From the NCBI GenBank assembly GCA_013204645.1, contig JABMSE010000136.1:1-40212 (forward strand): 40,212 nucleotides of DNA, read 5' to 3'. Position 1 is the first letter of the stretch, and each line of letters begins with the position of its first letter. Below are positions 1-9,459 of the stretch, one piece after another. The stretch is from Candidatus Saganbacteria bacterium. GTDB lineage: Bacteria; Margulisbacteria; WOR-1; O2-12-FULL-45-9. Both the position numbers and the translations under genes were made by a program. Below the pieces are notes generated by a model. The model did not search any database and was not told where the DNA came from. It worked only from the letters and a program-made list of their open reading frames with translations.

Positions 1-995
1 ACATAACACACTCTTATCAATACATCATCAGCTGCTAAAGAGGGCATTTCCTGTTCCTCTAATTGATGTCGGCCAGGGTCAGAAACAACTACCCTTAAGT
101 TCTTCTGCGGAAAAGCCAAGCCCGGTTTAGGTCCCTTATCACATTTTTCAACCTGACAATTACCATCATGTAAAGCCTTAAGCGTAAAAAATCTATAAAT
201 AAAAGGCGAAAACACTTTACGCATAGCTTTCTTTCTGCTTAGCCCGTAGTAAACATCCATGATCACCATTAAAAAACAAACTAAAACTGCCTTAGCATAA
301 TTATAATCATGATCCGGGAAAATCATTTTATAAGCAATCGCTTCTCGTCTAAAACGCCGATATACCTGACGATAGGTTTCCGCGTGGATATGGTGAATTA
401 CCGCGTCTGCCTTGTAATAAACATAAAAACCCTTATTTTGGACTTTATGCGCCCAATCAATATCCTCGAGGGCCGGCAATTTTTCATCAAAAGGGACAGA
501 TTCCCACAAAGATCTCCTTATGGCAGCATTAGCATTATTGCCAAAAGACTCCTCAACCAAAATCTTGGATTTAGTTCCAAAATTATTTTTAAAATCTCTT
601 TCCTCGGAAACTTTTGTTATTTCGTCACCTATTTGACGCCCATAAACCATAGCAATCCTGGGGTCCTCAAAGGGCTTGATCAAGTTGGCAAGCCAATGAT
701 TATCCGTAGGATAAGAGTGCGCGCTTATAAAAACCAGATAGTCTCCTTTTGCCGCTTCACAACCAACATTCAATGAACGGCCAAAGGAAAAATCATCGGG
801 ATCAATTCTTAATACTTTAACCGGATAGTTGCTAGCGATCTCAAGTGTATTATCGTCTGAGCCAGAATCAACGATGATGATTTCATAATCTTTATAGCTT
901 TGCTTTAAGATTAAATCTAGGAGCTTATGCAAATATGCTCCTTCATTGCGGGTCCTTATTATTATTGAGGTTTCGATATTATTTTTGATATTCAT
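1..995 (-). CDS. GT2 family glycosyltransferase, C-terminally continuous with the start of a medium-chain (zinc-type) alcohol dehydrogenase-like domain; truncated by window edge
   Basis: Not in ORF track because it runs off the window. Manual minus-strand translation from ATG at 995 gives MNIKNNIETSIIIRTRNEGAYLHKLLDLILKQSYKDYEIIIVDSGSDDNTLEIA... and stays open to position 3, ending ...KNLRVVVSDPGRHQLEEQEMPSLAADDVLIRVCYV, which resembles an MDR N-terminus. Confidence 0.85.
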   Translation of the reverse strand, partial: MNIKNNIETSIIIRTRNEGAYLHKLLDLILKQSYKDYEIIIVDSGSDDNTLEIASNYPVKVLRIDPDDFSFGRSLNVGCEAAKGDYLVFISAHSYPTDNHWLANLIKPFEDPRIAMVYGRQIGDEITKVSEERDFKNNFGTKSKILVEESFGNNANAAIRRSLWESVPFDEKLPALEDIDWAHKVQNKGFYVYYKADAVIHHIHAETYRQVYRRFRREAIAYKMIFPDHDYNYAKAVLVCFLMVIMDVYYGLSRKKAMRKVFSPFIYRFFTLKALHDGNCQVEKCDKGPKPGLAFPQKNLRVVVSDPGRHQLEEQEMPSLAADDVLIRVCY

Positions 996-1681
996 TGTGT
1001 AAGCTGGACAAACGCGGTACAAGGCATACTATCAACTTGATTTGCGTAAAGAGGGATAGCAAACAACTTCTTGATAGAAAAATCAATGGATAGAAGATCA
1101 AGATCTTCAATAAGCAACAAAGGAGAAGACCTAAATTTGCCTTTTTTGAGTAAGATACGGTGGCTTTCCCCTCCTTTTTCAAGGTAAGCAAATGAAGCAA
1201 TTGAAACCGTATCAATACCTACGGCCCGTAGGGCCGGAAAATTTTTACGGATGAATCGGGCAGCATCCGGTCTTATCCAGGGATTATTTTTTACGTATGC
1301 AGGCTTACCACGCATCCGCTGAAAGCCGGTTCGGATTAATAAAATATCTGCTTTCTTTATCTGTACCCTAAATTTCTTAAGATCCTCTGCCGTAATTGCC
1401 TCACCCTCTTTTTTGGCAACATCAACCAAACAAGGGGCATTAAAAACAAATTCCCCTATGTGATAGTCAGCTATCTTTTTCCCCTTGGCATCAAAATGAT
1501 TGGGGGTATCAATATGGGTTCCATTATGATTAAAAATAACCAATTTATAAGAATTCCAAGTCATCCCCTTACTAAAAGAATCAATGTTTCGGATTACATT
1601 GCGTCGATTGCCAAAAAATATCGGCATAGCAGGATCAAGATCGTAAGATATTTTCTGATATTTTACTCGCTCTTTTGTCAT
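992..1681 (-). CDS. cyclase family protein (kynurenine formamidase-like metal-dependent hydrolase)
   Basis: HNGTHIDTPNHFD metal-binding motif typical of the cyclase family (HxGTHxDxPxHF); ATGA overlap with neighbours. Confidence 0.85.
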   Translation of the reverse strand: MTKERVKYQKISYDLDPAMPIFFGNRRNVIRNIDSFSKGMTWNSYKLVIFNHNGTHIDTPNHFDAKGKKIADYHIGEFVFNAPCLVDVAKKEGEAITAEDLKKFRVQIKKADILLIRTGFQRMRGKPAYVKNNPWIRPDAARFIRKNFPALRAVGIDTVSIASFAYLEKGGESHRILLKKGKFRSSPLLLIEDLDLLSIDFSIKKLFAIPLYANQVDSMPCTAFVQLTQ

Positions 1682-2622
1682 TTACTTCTTGCCTTTAATT
1701 CACGCACCAGATTATTTAAAGTGTTTTTATGGACCAGATCCCATGCCCGGGGGCTACTATTGGCATTATGAGGAGCCAAGAGACAATTATCCATTTTCCG
1801 CAAAGGGCTGTCTTTTACAAGGGGCTCATCTTCAAAAACATCAAGGGCTGCTCCAGCTATTTTCCCTTCCTGCAAAGCTTTAATTAAAGCCTTTTCGTTA
1901 ACAATCGGGCCCCGAGCAGTATTGATCAAAAACGCCTCCGGTTTCATCAAGGAAAACTCAAGCGGTCCAATCAAATGAAGGCTTGTCAAATTGAGATCGC
2001 AATTTAAACTCACAAAATCAGCATTTTTCAGCAAATCATCTTTGGCAACCATTTCTATTCCTGTCTCTTGAGCAAATACAGGGTCAACTTTGGCAATGTC
2101 AGTACCCAGAACCTTCATGCCAAATGAAACAGCGCGGCGAACCACCGCTTTCCCAATATTGCCAACTCCAATAATCCCCAAAGAACGCTCCGCGAGGGCC
2201 ACTCCACCCCTTTTCTGCCATTTACCGGACTGCATATCTCTGGTCACCCAAGGAATCTGCCTGGCAAAACTTAAAATATAGCCGAGCACTGAATCTGCTA
2301 CAGGATCAGAAAAGGCATTTTGGGTGTTGCAAACCGCAATATTTAACTTAGCTGCTTCCTCCTGATCAATTGAGTCAATCCCCGTCCCCCACTTAGCAAC
2401 CACCTTCAATTTTTTAGCTTTTTTCAGTACTTTTTTAGTGAAACGGTCATCCCCACAAATAACCCCGTCAATGTCGGCAATTAGCTCAAGGAGCTCCTCT
2501 TCTTCTAACCTTTCCCTAACTTTCGGAACGACAATTTCGATGCTATTTTCGACAAAAAACGGCCGAAACCTTTCTACAACCGGCTGCATATAGGGGGCCG
2601 AAACAAGAACCTTCCAGCGCAT
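1678..2622 (-). CDS. D-isomer-specific 2-hydroxyacid dehydrogenase (phosphoglycerate dehydrogenase-like)
   Basis: GIIGVGNIGKAVVRRA Rossmann motif, VKWGTGIDSID, INTARGPIVNEKALIKALQEGKIAGAALDVFEDEP, LAPHNAN. Start moved to ATG at 2622, preceded by GGAGG; the track start at 2634 is a GTG. Confidence 0.93.
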   Translation of the reverse strand: MRWKVLVSAPYMQPVVERFRPFFVENSIEIVVPKVRERLEEEELLELIADIDGVICGDDRFTKKVLKKAKKLKVVAKWGTGIDSIDQEEAAKLNIAVCNTQNAFSDPVADSVLGYILSFARQIPWVTRDMQSGKWQKRGGVALAERSLGIIGVGNIGKAVVRRAVSFGMKVLGTDIAKVDPVFAQETGIEMVAKDDLLKNADFVSLNCDLNLTSLHLIGPLEFSLMKPEAFLINTARGPIVNEKALIKALQEGKIAGAALDVFEDEPLVKDSPLRKMDNCLLAPHNANSSPRAWDLVHKNTLNNLVRELKARSK

Positions 2623-2667
2623 AAAATCCTCCACTTTTTCCTAATTATAACACGATAACTAAATCCT

Positions 2668-4656
2668 TTAAACGGCACCCAAGTCAGATAACAAAGAAGC
2701 AAATCTCTTAGCTGGTGCCTCTGAGATATCACCAAACATAGTTTCAATTAACTTTCCCCAATTGCTCCTAATTCTTTCAATCTCATCTTTCTGGCTAAGT
2801 TTTCTCAAGGCCGCGGCCATTGATTTGGAATCTTTAACCAAAAAGACAGCCCCGGGATATTCAAGCAACGGATTATGACTAAACTGGGGAGAACAACTAT
2901 ACACCATAGCAGGGACTCCCAATAGCATCGCCTCTAGGGCAGTTGTCCCTCCCGTCAATAAAATCAGATCAGAAAGAGAAACATAATCATAAAAATCGGG
3001 AAGCTCTTTAAAAAACTCATAAGAAAGCTTTGTATTTTTGGTTTGGCTTTCATCAAGCAATTTTTCCACCTTTTTTCTAAAATCTGGCACAACAGAAACA
3101 TTGGGGTGATATTTAATAAGCAAATGAAAGGGTTCATCAAACAAGCTAATGGCCTTCAATAAATCACCCAACATGCTAAGGGTTTCCGGCAACAAGGGGG
3201 AAGCTGCCACGAAAATTATTTTTTTATCAATTGGTTGATTGCGTTTTTGGCGCAGTTCTAGCTTTGGTTTTTTTTCATCTAAATATTCAAAAAGCGGACT
3301 GTAGCGGAGGGCTCCACATAAAGCTAAACGATTTTTGGGAAAACCAGCGTCCTGCATATAGTCTAATCCTATTTCCCCGCTTACAAAAATATAGTCTGGT
3401 AGCGGCATGCTCATAGGATTTGCCCTATCTCGCCAATATTTTGCCAATTCACCCCTAACAAAAACGTAGTTCAAGAAATTCTTCCCCAATGCAGAATGCT
3501 GAAAACCAATGCTTTGAGTTTTGCCCCAGGTATTATACAAGATAGCTCTTTCGAACGGCTGAAACTCTAACCTAAAAACCAATGCCTTCAACTCTTTAAT
3601 TGGCAACCGGCCAAATGCCCGGTCCATTAAACGTGACTGAAAAAATATGGCGGAAGTAGCCGATTTATAGAATTCTTCTCGCACAAAATTAGAAATATCT
3701 ATTCCTTTTAAATGAGCAACTGGCAAACCAAAGAGGTTTTTTAAAGCTGTAAAACATCTTCTAAAAATCTTTAGATCAAAAAGAAGCAGCCAATCCGAAG
3801 GCCTTAATACCTGCTCAAGAATCACAATCTTTCGGTGCCCCCTAATAAAGTCAAACAACTTCGCCCTTTTTTCAAACAACTTCATGGACAGATTTAAACA
3901 AATTAGATGGGAAACTTTCTCCTGTTTGGCTAATTCGTCTGGAAGAGTGCGAAAAAAGACATCATTGGCTTTAGGTGAAAAAGCCTTTTCCCAGAAAAGA
4001 GGATAAGTGCTAAAGAAACCTGTCGTCCCAACTAAATCCTTGGCTTCGGTCTTAATTCTTATCCAGCGCAATAAGATCAACTTAAGAAACAAATTAGCAA
4101 AATGTTTAATGGCTCGAAGGTAATAAGCTATGGGAAAAACAAACACTTTAGAGATAAGGGGTAGGCTTATGCCCCTTTTCCCTTTCACTACACATTTAAC
4201 ACCTCTTTTTTCTGCAAATTCTACTATTATCTGCTGCAAAAGATCATCTTTGACAAAAAGCAATATCTCATCGTAAGTTTGCTGCTCACAAACGTAAAAA
4301 AGACGTAAAAAGGCATAGAGTCGGTGGATTAATTTGTCCACCCAAATATTTTTTTCAGCGATGGGCAAATACCACCAAAGATTGCGCCCCTTAAAGCTAA
4401 GTAACTGAGAAAGGGACTTATTGTCAAAAAGCAGCCGATCTTTTAGCTCTCTTATCAGCTCAAGGTAGTAGTCCCGGGCTTCCCTCTCTGCCATGCGAGA
4501 AATCTCTTTTGTATCGATAATTTCAATTTCTGTGTGGGGAGGAGAAATTCCAAAGGTTAAAAGTTCATATCTTAAAGCAGGTTTTCCTTTGGTCGGTAAT
4601 TTCTCTTCCCATTTCTCGTCTAAATTATCTAAAACTATTAAAACTGGATTATTCAT
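2668..4656 (-). CDS. large putative glycosyltransferase / surface carbohydrate biosynthesis protein (GT-B-like C-terminus)
   Basis: C-terminal LSDLILLTGGTTALEAMLLGVPAMVYS resembles nucleotide-sugar binding regions of GT-B polysaccharide enzymes. ATG at 4656 (MNNPVLIVLDNLDEKW) is just downstream of the kdsB stop (4662); the track start at 4695 would overlap kdsB. Confidence 0.6.
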   Translation of the reverse strand: MNNPVLIVLDNLDEKWEEKLPTKGKPALRYELLTFGISPPHTEIEIIDTKEISRMAEREARDYYLELIRELKDRLLFDNKSLSQLLSFKGRNLWWYLPIAEKNIWVDKLIHRLYAFLRLFYVCEQQTYDEILLFVKDDLLQQIIVEFAEKRGVKCVVKGKRGISLPLISKVFVFPIAYYLRAIKHFANLFLKLILLRWIRIKTEAKDLVGTTGFFSTYPLFWEKAFSPKANDVFFRTLPDELAKQEKVSHLICLNLSMKLFEKRAKLFDFIRGHRKIVILEQVLRPSDWLLLFDLKIFRRCFTALKNLFGLPVAHLKGIDISNFVREEFYKSATSAIFFQSRLMDRAFGRLPIKELKALVFRLEFQPFERAILYNTWGKTQSIGFQHSALGKNFLNYVFVRGELAKYWRDRANPMSMPLPDYIFVSGEIGLDYMQDAGFPKNRLALCGALRYSPLFEYLDEKKPKLELRQKRNQPIDKKIIFVAASPLLPETLSMLGDLLKAISLFDEPFHLLIKYHPNVSVVPDFRKKVEKLLDESQTKNTKLSYEFFKELPDFYDYVSLSDLILLTGGTTALEAMLLGVPAMVYSCSPQFSHNPLLEYPGAVFLVKDSKSMAAALRKLSQKDEIERIRSNWGKLIETMFGDISEAPAKRFASLLSDLGAV

Positions 4657-4661
4657 TGTTT

Positions 4662-5441
4662 TTATTTCTGCTTCTGGTAATTGTTTTGGAACCATTTGTC
4701 AGACCGCAATATCTCTACAACTTTAGCGATATCTTGGGGCGTATCCACGGGTTGGGTAAGATAAGGAGACAGAGCAGAAGCAATTGGGAGGTCATTCTCT
4801 ATGAGGCGCAGCATATCAACCCCTTCGATCAATTCAAGCGGGGTTTGTTTCATTTTTGAAAAAGTCTGTAAAAATGGTGCTCGGAAAGCCATAACACAGG
4901 TTTGGCGATAAAAAACCGATCGCTTTTTTATATCAAATACAGATGCTGGAACAGACTGCCTGGTGAGATAAATAAGCCGATTATTCTGCGATATAACTGC
5001 CTTAATGCGATGATGATTTGTAAGGTCAGCTGGATCAGAAACCACCTCAACTGGGTTTGCACATAGAAAAACACTATCAGAATTAATTAATAATTGAACG
5101 GTAAATTCAATCACCGGAGGCGGTATTGCTGGTTCATCTCCTTGAACATTAACAACTATATCATCATCATTTATATAGCCCATAAGCCGGGCAGCCTCGG
5201 CCACCCGATCCATAGCCGTTGGGGTTTTTGGATCGGTCATAACAAATTTTGCCCCAAAACTCTTGCAGGCACTGGCAACTTTATCTTCACATACCGCCAT
5301 GACAACCTCATCAACATTTCTGGCCAGCAAACTACGTTTATAAACATGCTCGATCATGGGTATTCCCTCAATCATGGTCAGAGGTTTATCCGGGAAACGC
5401 CAGGAACCGAGCCTGGCTGGTATTACAATAAGAGTGCGCAC
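4662..5441 (-). CDS. kdsB: 3-deoxy-manno-octulosonate cytidylyltransferase family protein
   Basis: IPARLGSWRFPDKPL...IPMIEHVYKR, VNVQGDEPAIPPPVIE, and C-terminal GVDMLRLIENDLPI...VDTPQDIAKV are KdsB-like. Confidence 0.88.
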   Translation of the reverse strand: MRTLIVIPARLGSWRFPDKPLTMIEGIPMIEHVYKRSLLARNVDEVVMAVCEDKVASACKSFGAKFVMTDPKTPTAMDRVAEAARLMGYINDDDIVVNVQGDEPAIPPPVIEFTVQLLINSDSVFLCANPVEVVSDPADLTNHHRIKAVISQNNRLIYLTRQSVPASVFDIKKRSVFYRQTCVMAFRAPFLQTFSKMKQTPLELIEGVDMLRLIENDLPIASALSPYLTQPVDTPQDIAKVVEILRSDKWFQNNYQKQK

Positions 5442-6185
5442 TTATAGTGTCTCCTTAAGTTTAGGTTTAACACAATAGCAACCATAACCCAAGGTCCAAG
5501 CTTTTTTACGGTCCAATCCGTCCAAATAAAAGAGAAAAAAGGATATTATTGCCAATAAAATGCGCAGCAACAAATCAAGAGGAAAGACTAACCATTTAAA
5601 AGATGAAGGCACCCGCGACATAAAAGCCTCATGACATTTTTGCAGCACTTTTCCCTGGACCCAAAAAATGCCTCCCAAGGGTTTAATGGAAACAATTTCA
5701 AAACCGGCTTGTTCAAACAAAAATCTTAATCCGAATTCCAAAAAGTTGAAATAGTTGTGGGGTGGCATATGAAGCCCCGAACACTGTGGAGTAGTAAGGA
5801 ACAATTTGCCACCTGGCCTTAATACTCTAAACATTTCGGAAACAACCTTTTGTGGCCTTTTTACATGCTCTAAAACCTGATTGCAAATAATAGCATCGTA
5901 GGTATTATCTGGTTTAGGAATATTCTCGAGGTCACAATGGAAGGTCTGAGGAATATCTGTAGCTTGATTGCTCTCTTCTAGCACAACCTGATAATCACAT
6001 GACTCATAATTAGCCTGGGAAAATAATTTTCGGTAGGGCTGATTTCCTGCCCCAGCATCCAATAAAATATCTCCCGGTTGGATTTGCGGTGCAATTCTCC
6101 GCATAAAATCATCGACCCCATATCGAGGAAAACCTCTCCGGGGATAATTGATAGCAGAAACCAATTTCAAGATTAGCTCACGCAT
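5442..6185 (-). CDS. class I SAM-dependent methyltransferase
   Basis: ILLDAGAGNQPY, DAIICNQVLEHVKRPQKVVSEMFRVLRPGGKLFLTTP. Confidence 0.9.
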   Translation of the reverse strand: MRELILKLVSAINYPRRGFPRYGVDDFMRRIAPQIQPGDILLDAGAGNQPYRKLFSQANYESCDYQVVLEESNQATDIPQTFHCDLENIPKPDNTYDAIICNQVLEHVKRPQKVVSEMFRVLRPGGKLFLTTPQCSGLHMPPHNYFNFLEFGLRFLFEQAGFEIVSIKPLGGIFWVQGKVLQKCHEAFMSRVPSSFKWLVFPLDLLLRILLAIISFFLFYLDGLDRKKAWTLGYGCYCVKPKLKETL

Positions 6186-8017
6186 ATTTCATCTCTTTTC
6201 TTGGACACGCTAATATTTTGATCTCCCCATTTTTCAGCGTATTTTGCATTGGCCCCTCGCAAAACACTTTGCCGAGGAAAACCAGCATCAAAACCCTCTA
6301 AAAGCCAGCGCATGTAGGTACCCATTCGTTCTCCGGCCCTCCCATCTCTGAAAGGATCCAGTTCATCTAAAAAAGGCGTCCAATCCCCTAGCCTAGCATT
6401 ACTAATTTTATCTTCTTTGTACTTCTTTAACGCTCCCATCATCCGATCAAGATTATCAAATATTATTCGCTCATATCCCCATTGATAATACTCATGTGCC
6501 CGCAGAGGGGTTAAGTCACAATGAATACCACGACAACCAGCAATAACCGACTCAACAACCGCCGAGGAAATTCCAATACCAATCACCATATCACTTGCCG
6601 CCGATGCATCCATCACTAAACGGCCAAAATATCTTTCAAGACGAATACTTCTTCCGGTGGCTTCTGCCCTATTAAGCAGAGATAAAACCCGGGGCAAATT
6701 CGAAAGAACCGATGGTTTTTTTGATTTGATTATAATCCCAATATCTGGATCCTCTAATAACCAAGTCAAAAAGGCTAAATAAAACCTTTCCATCATCCCG
6801 CTTGATATATGACAAAAAGGCCCATGAACATTATCAAAGAGAGCTACAATAAACCTGGCTCCCTTTAGATTTAGTTCTTTCTTTAGATCTTGCCCTTCCT
6901 TAAATTTATCTTTAAAAAGAAAATCATTGGGATGGCCTACATGGATGTTAGAACACAGCGCCTTCATCCCCGAATCCAGATACTTTGGCGACCGCAGATT
7001 CCAGGTAAAAAGAATATCTTTAATGTGATGTCCCAACAATGAGGGCGGCGACAAAAAGAACTCGGAGCGCTGCCTGCCAATGCTCAATGACCCCATCAAA
7101 TCCAGGGCAAGGGCCTGAGCTATATATTGAGAGCTGCTCTCTCCCACCAGATAAGAAAGCCTAATATTAAATAGGTTATAAAAAGCAAACCAATAATCCA
7201 CTTCTTTTGAGAGTTGCCTGGCCTGTTTATAGATCCATTTATCGGTCGGTGTTTGCGGCTTAATTTTTAATGAATTCTGGAGCTTTTTGTGACTTGCAGG
7301 AGGCAACCAAACAGCTATATTTTTTAAGGCAATAACGCGCGGCTTAAGGCATATCCACTTAAACCCCATTGCTTCAACAGATTTAACCGCATCTTCGGTC
7401 AAGGGTTTCCCAGTTACATAATCGACATGGTCAAAATAAACCAGTACCCGTTTTGGATCAATGCCGCTCTTTGGAAACCAAGCAATATCGGCGCGACGGT
7501 CAAGATTCACTCCTTCAACGTATTGCAAAGCAATATAGGGGCCCCCACGTTTAATGTCCTCAAAATTACTTTTAGAAAAATTACACTTAAGCCAAAGATT
7601 AAGAAGCCATCGCCCTAGCTTTCGAAACATCATTTTGGGAGAAAAACTAACGCGCTCTTTCTTTAGATAGCGAAGAGCTACATCAGCCGGCCAAACTTGA
7701 TTCAATAACCAATAAATGCCAGGATCAGAGACGACAACCATTGCCTGCTTCACCGTCAACGGTTTATTATTTCTCTTGTACCAGCGAATAACACACAAAT
7801 CACGTACCAGGGAATATATTTCCGCTTTGATAATCTTTTGGAAATACAAAAGGGTTTTGGGACTTTTTAGCTCATCTGCAATTTGGCAATAAATAGGATT
7901 TTTTTGAACAATTTGAGAAAGCTTAATGGCCAAATCAGAAGACAACTCTTCGAGTTCATATCTTAGCGAATCCCCGGATTTACTCTTCATTTCCCCTAAA
8001 TTACAATCAAGTGACAT
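6173..8017 (-). CDS. large putative glycosyltransferase-like surface polysaccharide protein
   Basis: Long ORF in glycan operon; C-terminal ASDMVIGIGISSAVVESVIAGCRGIHCDL is GT-B/capsule-synthesis-like. True start probably ATG at 8017, preceded by AAAGGAG and just after the upstream stop at 8019. Confidence 0.6.
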   Translation of the reverse strand: MSLDCNLGEMKSKSGDSLRYELEELSSDLAIKLSQIVQKNPIYCQIADELKSPKTLLYFQKIIKAEIYSLVRDLCVIRWYKRNNKPLTVKQAMVVVSDPGIYWLLNQVWPADVALRYLKKERVSFSPKMMFRKLGRWLLNLWLKCNFSKSNFEDIKRGGPYIALQYVEGVNLDRRADIAWFPKSGIDPKRVLVYFDHVDYVTGKPLTEDAVKSVEAMGFKWICLKPRVIALKNIAVWLPPASHKKLQNSLKIKPQTPTDKWIYKQARQLSKEVDYWFAFYNLFNIRLSYLVGESSSQYIAQALALDLMGSLSIGRQRSEFFLSPPSLLGHHIKDILFTWNLRSPKYLDSGMKALCSNIHVGHPNDFLFKDKFKEGQDLKKELNLKGARFIVALFDNVHGPFCHISSGMMERFYLAFLTWLLEDPDIGIIIKSKKPSVLSNLPRVLSLLNRAEATGRSIRLERYFGRLVMDASAASDMVIGIGISSAVVESVIAGCRGIHCDLTPLRAHEYYQWGYERIIFDNLDRMMGALKKYKEDKISNARLGDWTPFLDELDPFRDGRAGERMGTYMRWLLEGFDAGFPRQSVLRGANAKYAEKWGDQNISVSKKRDEICVS

Positions 8018-8018
8018 C

Positions 8019-8711
8019 TCAAGCTGCTCCTTTAGATAACAAAAGATCACAAAGCAACAAATCAAGCCTAGAATCAATATCAACAGAACGTTCTTTTGGC
8101 ATAACATAAGCCAACGTTTCTTTGGTCAAAAAAGATTTTTTTTCAAGCAACCAAGTAACCTTGGCACAAGAAACCGCCCCATTTAACACATACACTTTAG
8201 GAAGATCCTGACGACGAATAGATTGGCTGCTTCCTTCAAACAACAGTTTCATTCGCTTTCCCTCATCTAAAGAATACATCCAATAAGGGCTTTTGCTAGA
8301 GGCTGTAAGTGAAACACAAGCACTGGCACATTGGCTCAAACAGGCTTCAATTCCACCATCAATATCTGTCACTTTGCGCAAAGGGGAAGTAGGCTGAAGT
8401 ACAACCACATAATCATAACCCGGCAAACTAGCAAGCACATGCAAAACAACTTCAATGCCAGGTGTTTCATCCTGTGCTAATTCGGCTGGACGAACAAAAG
8501 GAACCTCACATCCAAATTGTTTGGCAACCTTAATTATTTTGGAGTTCTCGGATGATAAAATGAGCCTATCAATATACTTTGATTTTTTTGCCTCCTCTAC
8601 TGTCCAAGCAATTAAAGGTTTGCCAGCTAGCATGCTAATGTTTTTATCCGGCAAGCCTTTAGATCCTCCCCGGGCCGGAATTACAGCTAAGATCTTTTTA
8701 TTATCAAACAT
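8019..8711 (-). CDS. acylneuraminate cytidylyltransferase-like CMP-sugar synthetase (NeuA/LegF family)
   Basis: ILAVIPARGGSKGLPDKNISMLAGKPLIAWTVEEA; VVVLQPTSPLRKVTDIDGGIE; RRQDLPKVYVLNGAV. Confidence 0.9.
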   Translation of the reverse strand: MFDNKKILAVIPARGGSKGLPDKNISMLAGKPLIAWTVEEAKKSKYIDRLILSSENSKIIKVAKQFGCEVPFVRPAELAQDETPGIEVVLHVLASLPGYDYVVVLQPTSPLRKVTDIDGGIEACLSQCASACVSLTASSKSPYWMYSLDEGKRMKLLFEGSSQSIRRQDLPKVYVLNGAVSCAKVTWLLEKKSFLTKETLAYVMPKERSVDIDSRLDLLLCDLLLSKGAA

Positions 8712-8727
8712 AAACTAAATTTTCCTC

Positions 8728-9456
8728 CTAGAAAAAAAACTTAAACAAGATCAACAACAAAGACGCAAGGGACAACAAAATAGCTATGAGCGCTAGAAAA
8801 ATAGCTAGCTTGTTACCAGATTGCTCTTTTTGACTAAAAGAAGGCGTTTGCCCATTAGCAATGGCCACGGCTACAACATATTCTCCAGCATAAGCAAGCG
8901 ACAAACTGAAGCCAGCACAATAAGGCTTTCCTAAATCATCATGCTTAATATTAATTTGCTTGAAAACGATACCTTTATAGGAATTATCAGCTTTAACAAT
9001 TGCTTCTTTCGCACAAAACAGACCAGCAAAACTAACCAGAGGTTTCTTTTGCAAAAGACAATGGGAAATCTCTTCCTGGCTAAAATTTTGCTGATAAAAA
9101 ACGTCTTCCCTGAAGTCCGCTGGGGTAGAAAAATTATCAATTCTTTCCAGATCAATACCTACCCCAGGCGCGCTAGGCTGAAGAGGAAGAGAAGGCTGGA
9201 ACTGGTAATTATCAAGCTTAGGCAGAGAATTCTCACCTAACGTTGTTGTTCTTAGGAGATCGCCAAAAGTATTAACATTGCTATAGTCTAAAATCTTAAG
9301 GCCCAGTTCCTTTTCTAAAACTGCATACAAGCGATGAACAAAAATTGAATTTCCCAAAGCTTTCCGGTCAATCATTGTTGCTTCAACAACCTTTTCAGGT
9401 GGAATCTTAAGGAAAATGCCTACGATTTTTCTTATTTCCAATGTTTTTTCATCCAT
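8728..9456 (-). CDS. acyl carrier protein-like domain fused to holo-ACP synthase (AcpS-type 4'-phosphopantetheinyl transferase) with C-terminal transmembrane anchor
   Basis: N-term LEIRKIVGIFLKIPPEKVVEATMIDRKALGNSIFVHRLYAVLEKELGLKI...VNTFGDLL (ACP-like; NSI in place of DSL). Middle GVGIDLERIDNF...FSQEEISHCL...FCAKEAIVKA (AcpS-like). C-term NKLAIFLALIAILLSLASLLLILFKFFF (TM helix). Confidence 0.78.
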   Translation of the reverse strand: MDEKTLEIRKIVGIFLKIPPEKVVEATMIDRKALGNSIFVHRLYAVLEKELGLKILDYSNVNTFGDLLRTTTLGENSLPKLDNYQFQPSLPLQPSAPGVGIDLERIDNFSTPADFREDVFYQQNFSQEEISHCLLQKKPLVSFAGLFCAKEAIVKADNSYKGIVFKQINIKHDDLGKPYCAGFSLSLAYAGEYVVAVAIANGQTPSFSQKEQSGNKLAIFLALIAILLSLASLLLILFKFFF

Positions 9457-9459
9457 TGT

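Noticed and set aside
309-776. 155-aa plus-strand ORF
   Set aside because: Antisense to the GT2 coding region (1-995), which has clear family motifs; no recognisable protein features.
979-1215. 78-aa minus-strand ORF
   Set aside because: Out-of-frame within the cyclase-family gene (992-1681).
5094-5447. 117-aa plus-strand ORF
   Set aside because: Antisense to kdsB; low-complexity composition, no recognisable motif.
8931-9240. Overlapping ORFs of 74 aa (-) and 99 aa (+) inside the ACP-AcpS gene
   Set aside because: Alternative-frame shadows of a better supported coding frame with ACP and AcpS motifs.
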